The notes beneath the pieces are model-generated. The model did no database searches and was not told where the DNA came from. It saw nothing but the letters and a program-made list of their open reading frames with translations. A stretch of DNA of 13,212 bases, taken from contig JAZOUO010000036.1 of assembly GCA_045658225.1 (NCBI GenBank), positions 1 to 13,212 on the forward strand, given 5' to 3'. This DNA is from SVTX01 sp045658225 (GTDB lineage Bacteria > Bacillota > Clostridia > Oscillospirales > CAG-272). The position numbers were made by a program, and so were the translations under genes. Positions 12,849-13,212 of this stretch are shown piece after piece. Each line of letters starts with the position of its first letter. The stretch's first letter is position 1.

Positions 12849-12951
12849 GCAAGATTTATTCGTGTTTGCCAAGCCCTGAGACAGGGCAATCGTAGGAGGG
12901 AGAAAAAACTTATATTCCCCCGAATCATCACCACATTTGGAGGTAAAGAAA
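12849..12951 (+). promoter_or_regulatory. Candidate ribosomal-protein leader before rplK
   Basis: This spacer holds a hairpin GCCCT-GAGAC-AGGGC (12873-12887), then AGGAGGGAGAAAAAACTTAT and TTCCCCCGA, which can pair as a second stem (about 12895-12901 with 12915-12921), and then the true binding site TTTGGAGGT (12937-12944). GAGACAGG and CTTATATTCC recall motifs of leaders bound by L1 or L10 in Gram-positive bacteria, where the protein shuts off its own operon. The resemblance is by eye only. No promoter or T-run is seen here. Confidence 0.45.
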
Positions 12952-13212
12952 ATGGCAAAAAAGATTATTGGATATATCAAACTGCAGCTTCCCGCCGGAA
13001 AGGCGACTCCCCAGCCCCCCGTAGGTCCCGCTTTGGGTCAGTACGGTGTGCCGATCCCCAACTTCACCAAGGAATTCAACGAGAGAACCAAGAATGACAT
13101 GGGTATGATCATCCCCGTTGTCATCACCGTTTATGCGGACCGTTCCTTCACCTTCATCACCAAGACTCCTCCCGCAGCTGTTCTGATCAAGAAGGCTTGT
13201 GGCATTGAGACC
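12952..13212 (+). CDS. rplK: Ribosomal protein L11, N-terminal part (cut by window edge)
   Basis: The first 87 codons of L11, starting MAKKIIGYIKLQLPAGKATP and then QPPVGPALGQYGV; the frame is open to the window edge. L11 binds the GTPase-associated region of 23S rRNA. The linker after GQYGV reads PIPNF rather than the more usual NIMEF or NIMGF, a variation I cannot link to function. The start follows GGAGG at 12939-12943. It is the fourth gene of the operon and is normally followed by rplA. Confidence 0.96.
   Translation, partial: MAKKIIGYIKLQLPAGKATPQPPVGPALGQYGVPIPNFTKEFNERTKNDMGMIIPVVITVYADRSFTFITKTPPAAVLIKKACGIET

Overview
The window looks like chromosomal DNA from a low-to-moderate-GC, endospore-forming member of Bacillota, class Clostridia. 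The support is textbook sigma-A promoters (TTGACA or close, a 17-base spacer, TATAAT), strong AGGAGG-type ribosome binding sites, a YtvI-like sporulation membrane protein, a SleB-type cortex hydrolase, long-form HPF, a transketolase split into two genes, and elongator tRNA-Met and tRNA-Glu genes with encoded CCA ends. I cannot name a genus from the sequence alone.

Layout. At the left edge is the start of rpsT (minus strand). About 500 bases without a gene follow, packed with perfect hairpins, including two related hairpin modules in opposite orientation. Next comes a two-gene minus-strand unit (membrane-anchored cyclophilin, then nnrD), divergent from a plus-strand YtvI/AI-2E family permease. 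The two transketolase genes (3739-5521) have their own consensus promoter and converge on a secreted SleB-type hydrolase, with a bidirectional terminator between them. A consensus promoter drives tRNA-Met and tRNA-Glu, ended by a 21-bp perfect hairpin. The next 300 bases hold a 35-bp direct repeat pair, a stray T-arm-like fragment and more inverted repeats. Then come mnmE and ymdB (plus), plsY (plus), and hpf (minus, convergent with plsY over a shared terminator). After these lies a small ORF that looks like an internally deleted short-chain dehydrogenase with its own promoter and terminator. The right end is the classical rpmG-secE-nusG-rplK operon, cut off inside rplK.

Most genes are housekeeping: translation (rpsT, rpmG, rplK, hpf, tRNAs, mnmE), transcription elongation (nusG), secretion and envelope (secE, cyclophilin, plsY), metabolite repair (nnrD), pentose phosphates (transketolase) and sporulation or germination (ytvI-like, sleB-like). 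I see no phage, plasmid, CRISPR, defence or biosynthetic cluster. The features most worth a second look are non-coding: the hairpin-rich spacer at 179-568, the tRNA-flanking repeat region at 7022-7265, and candidate ribosomal-protein leaders before rpmG and rplK. The dehydrogenase remnant at 11243-11494 is the most unusual coding feature.
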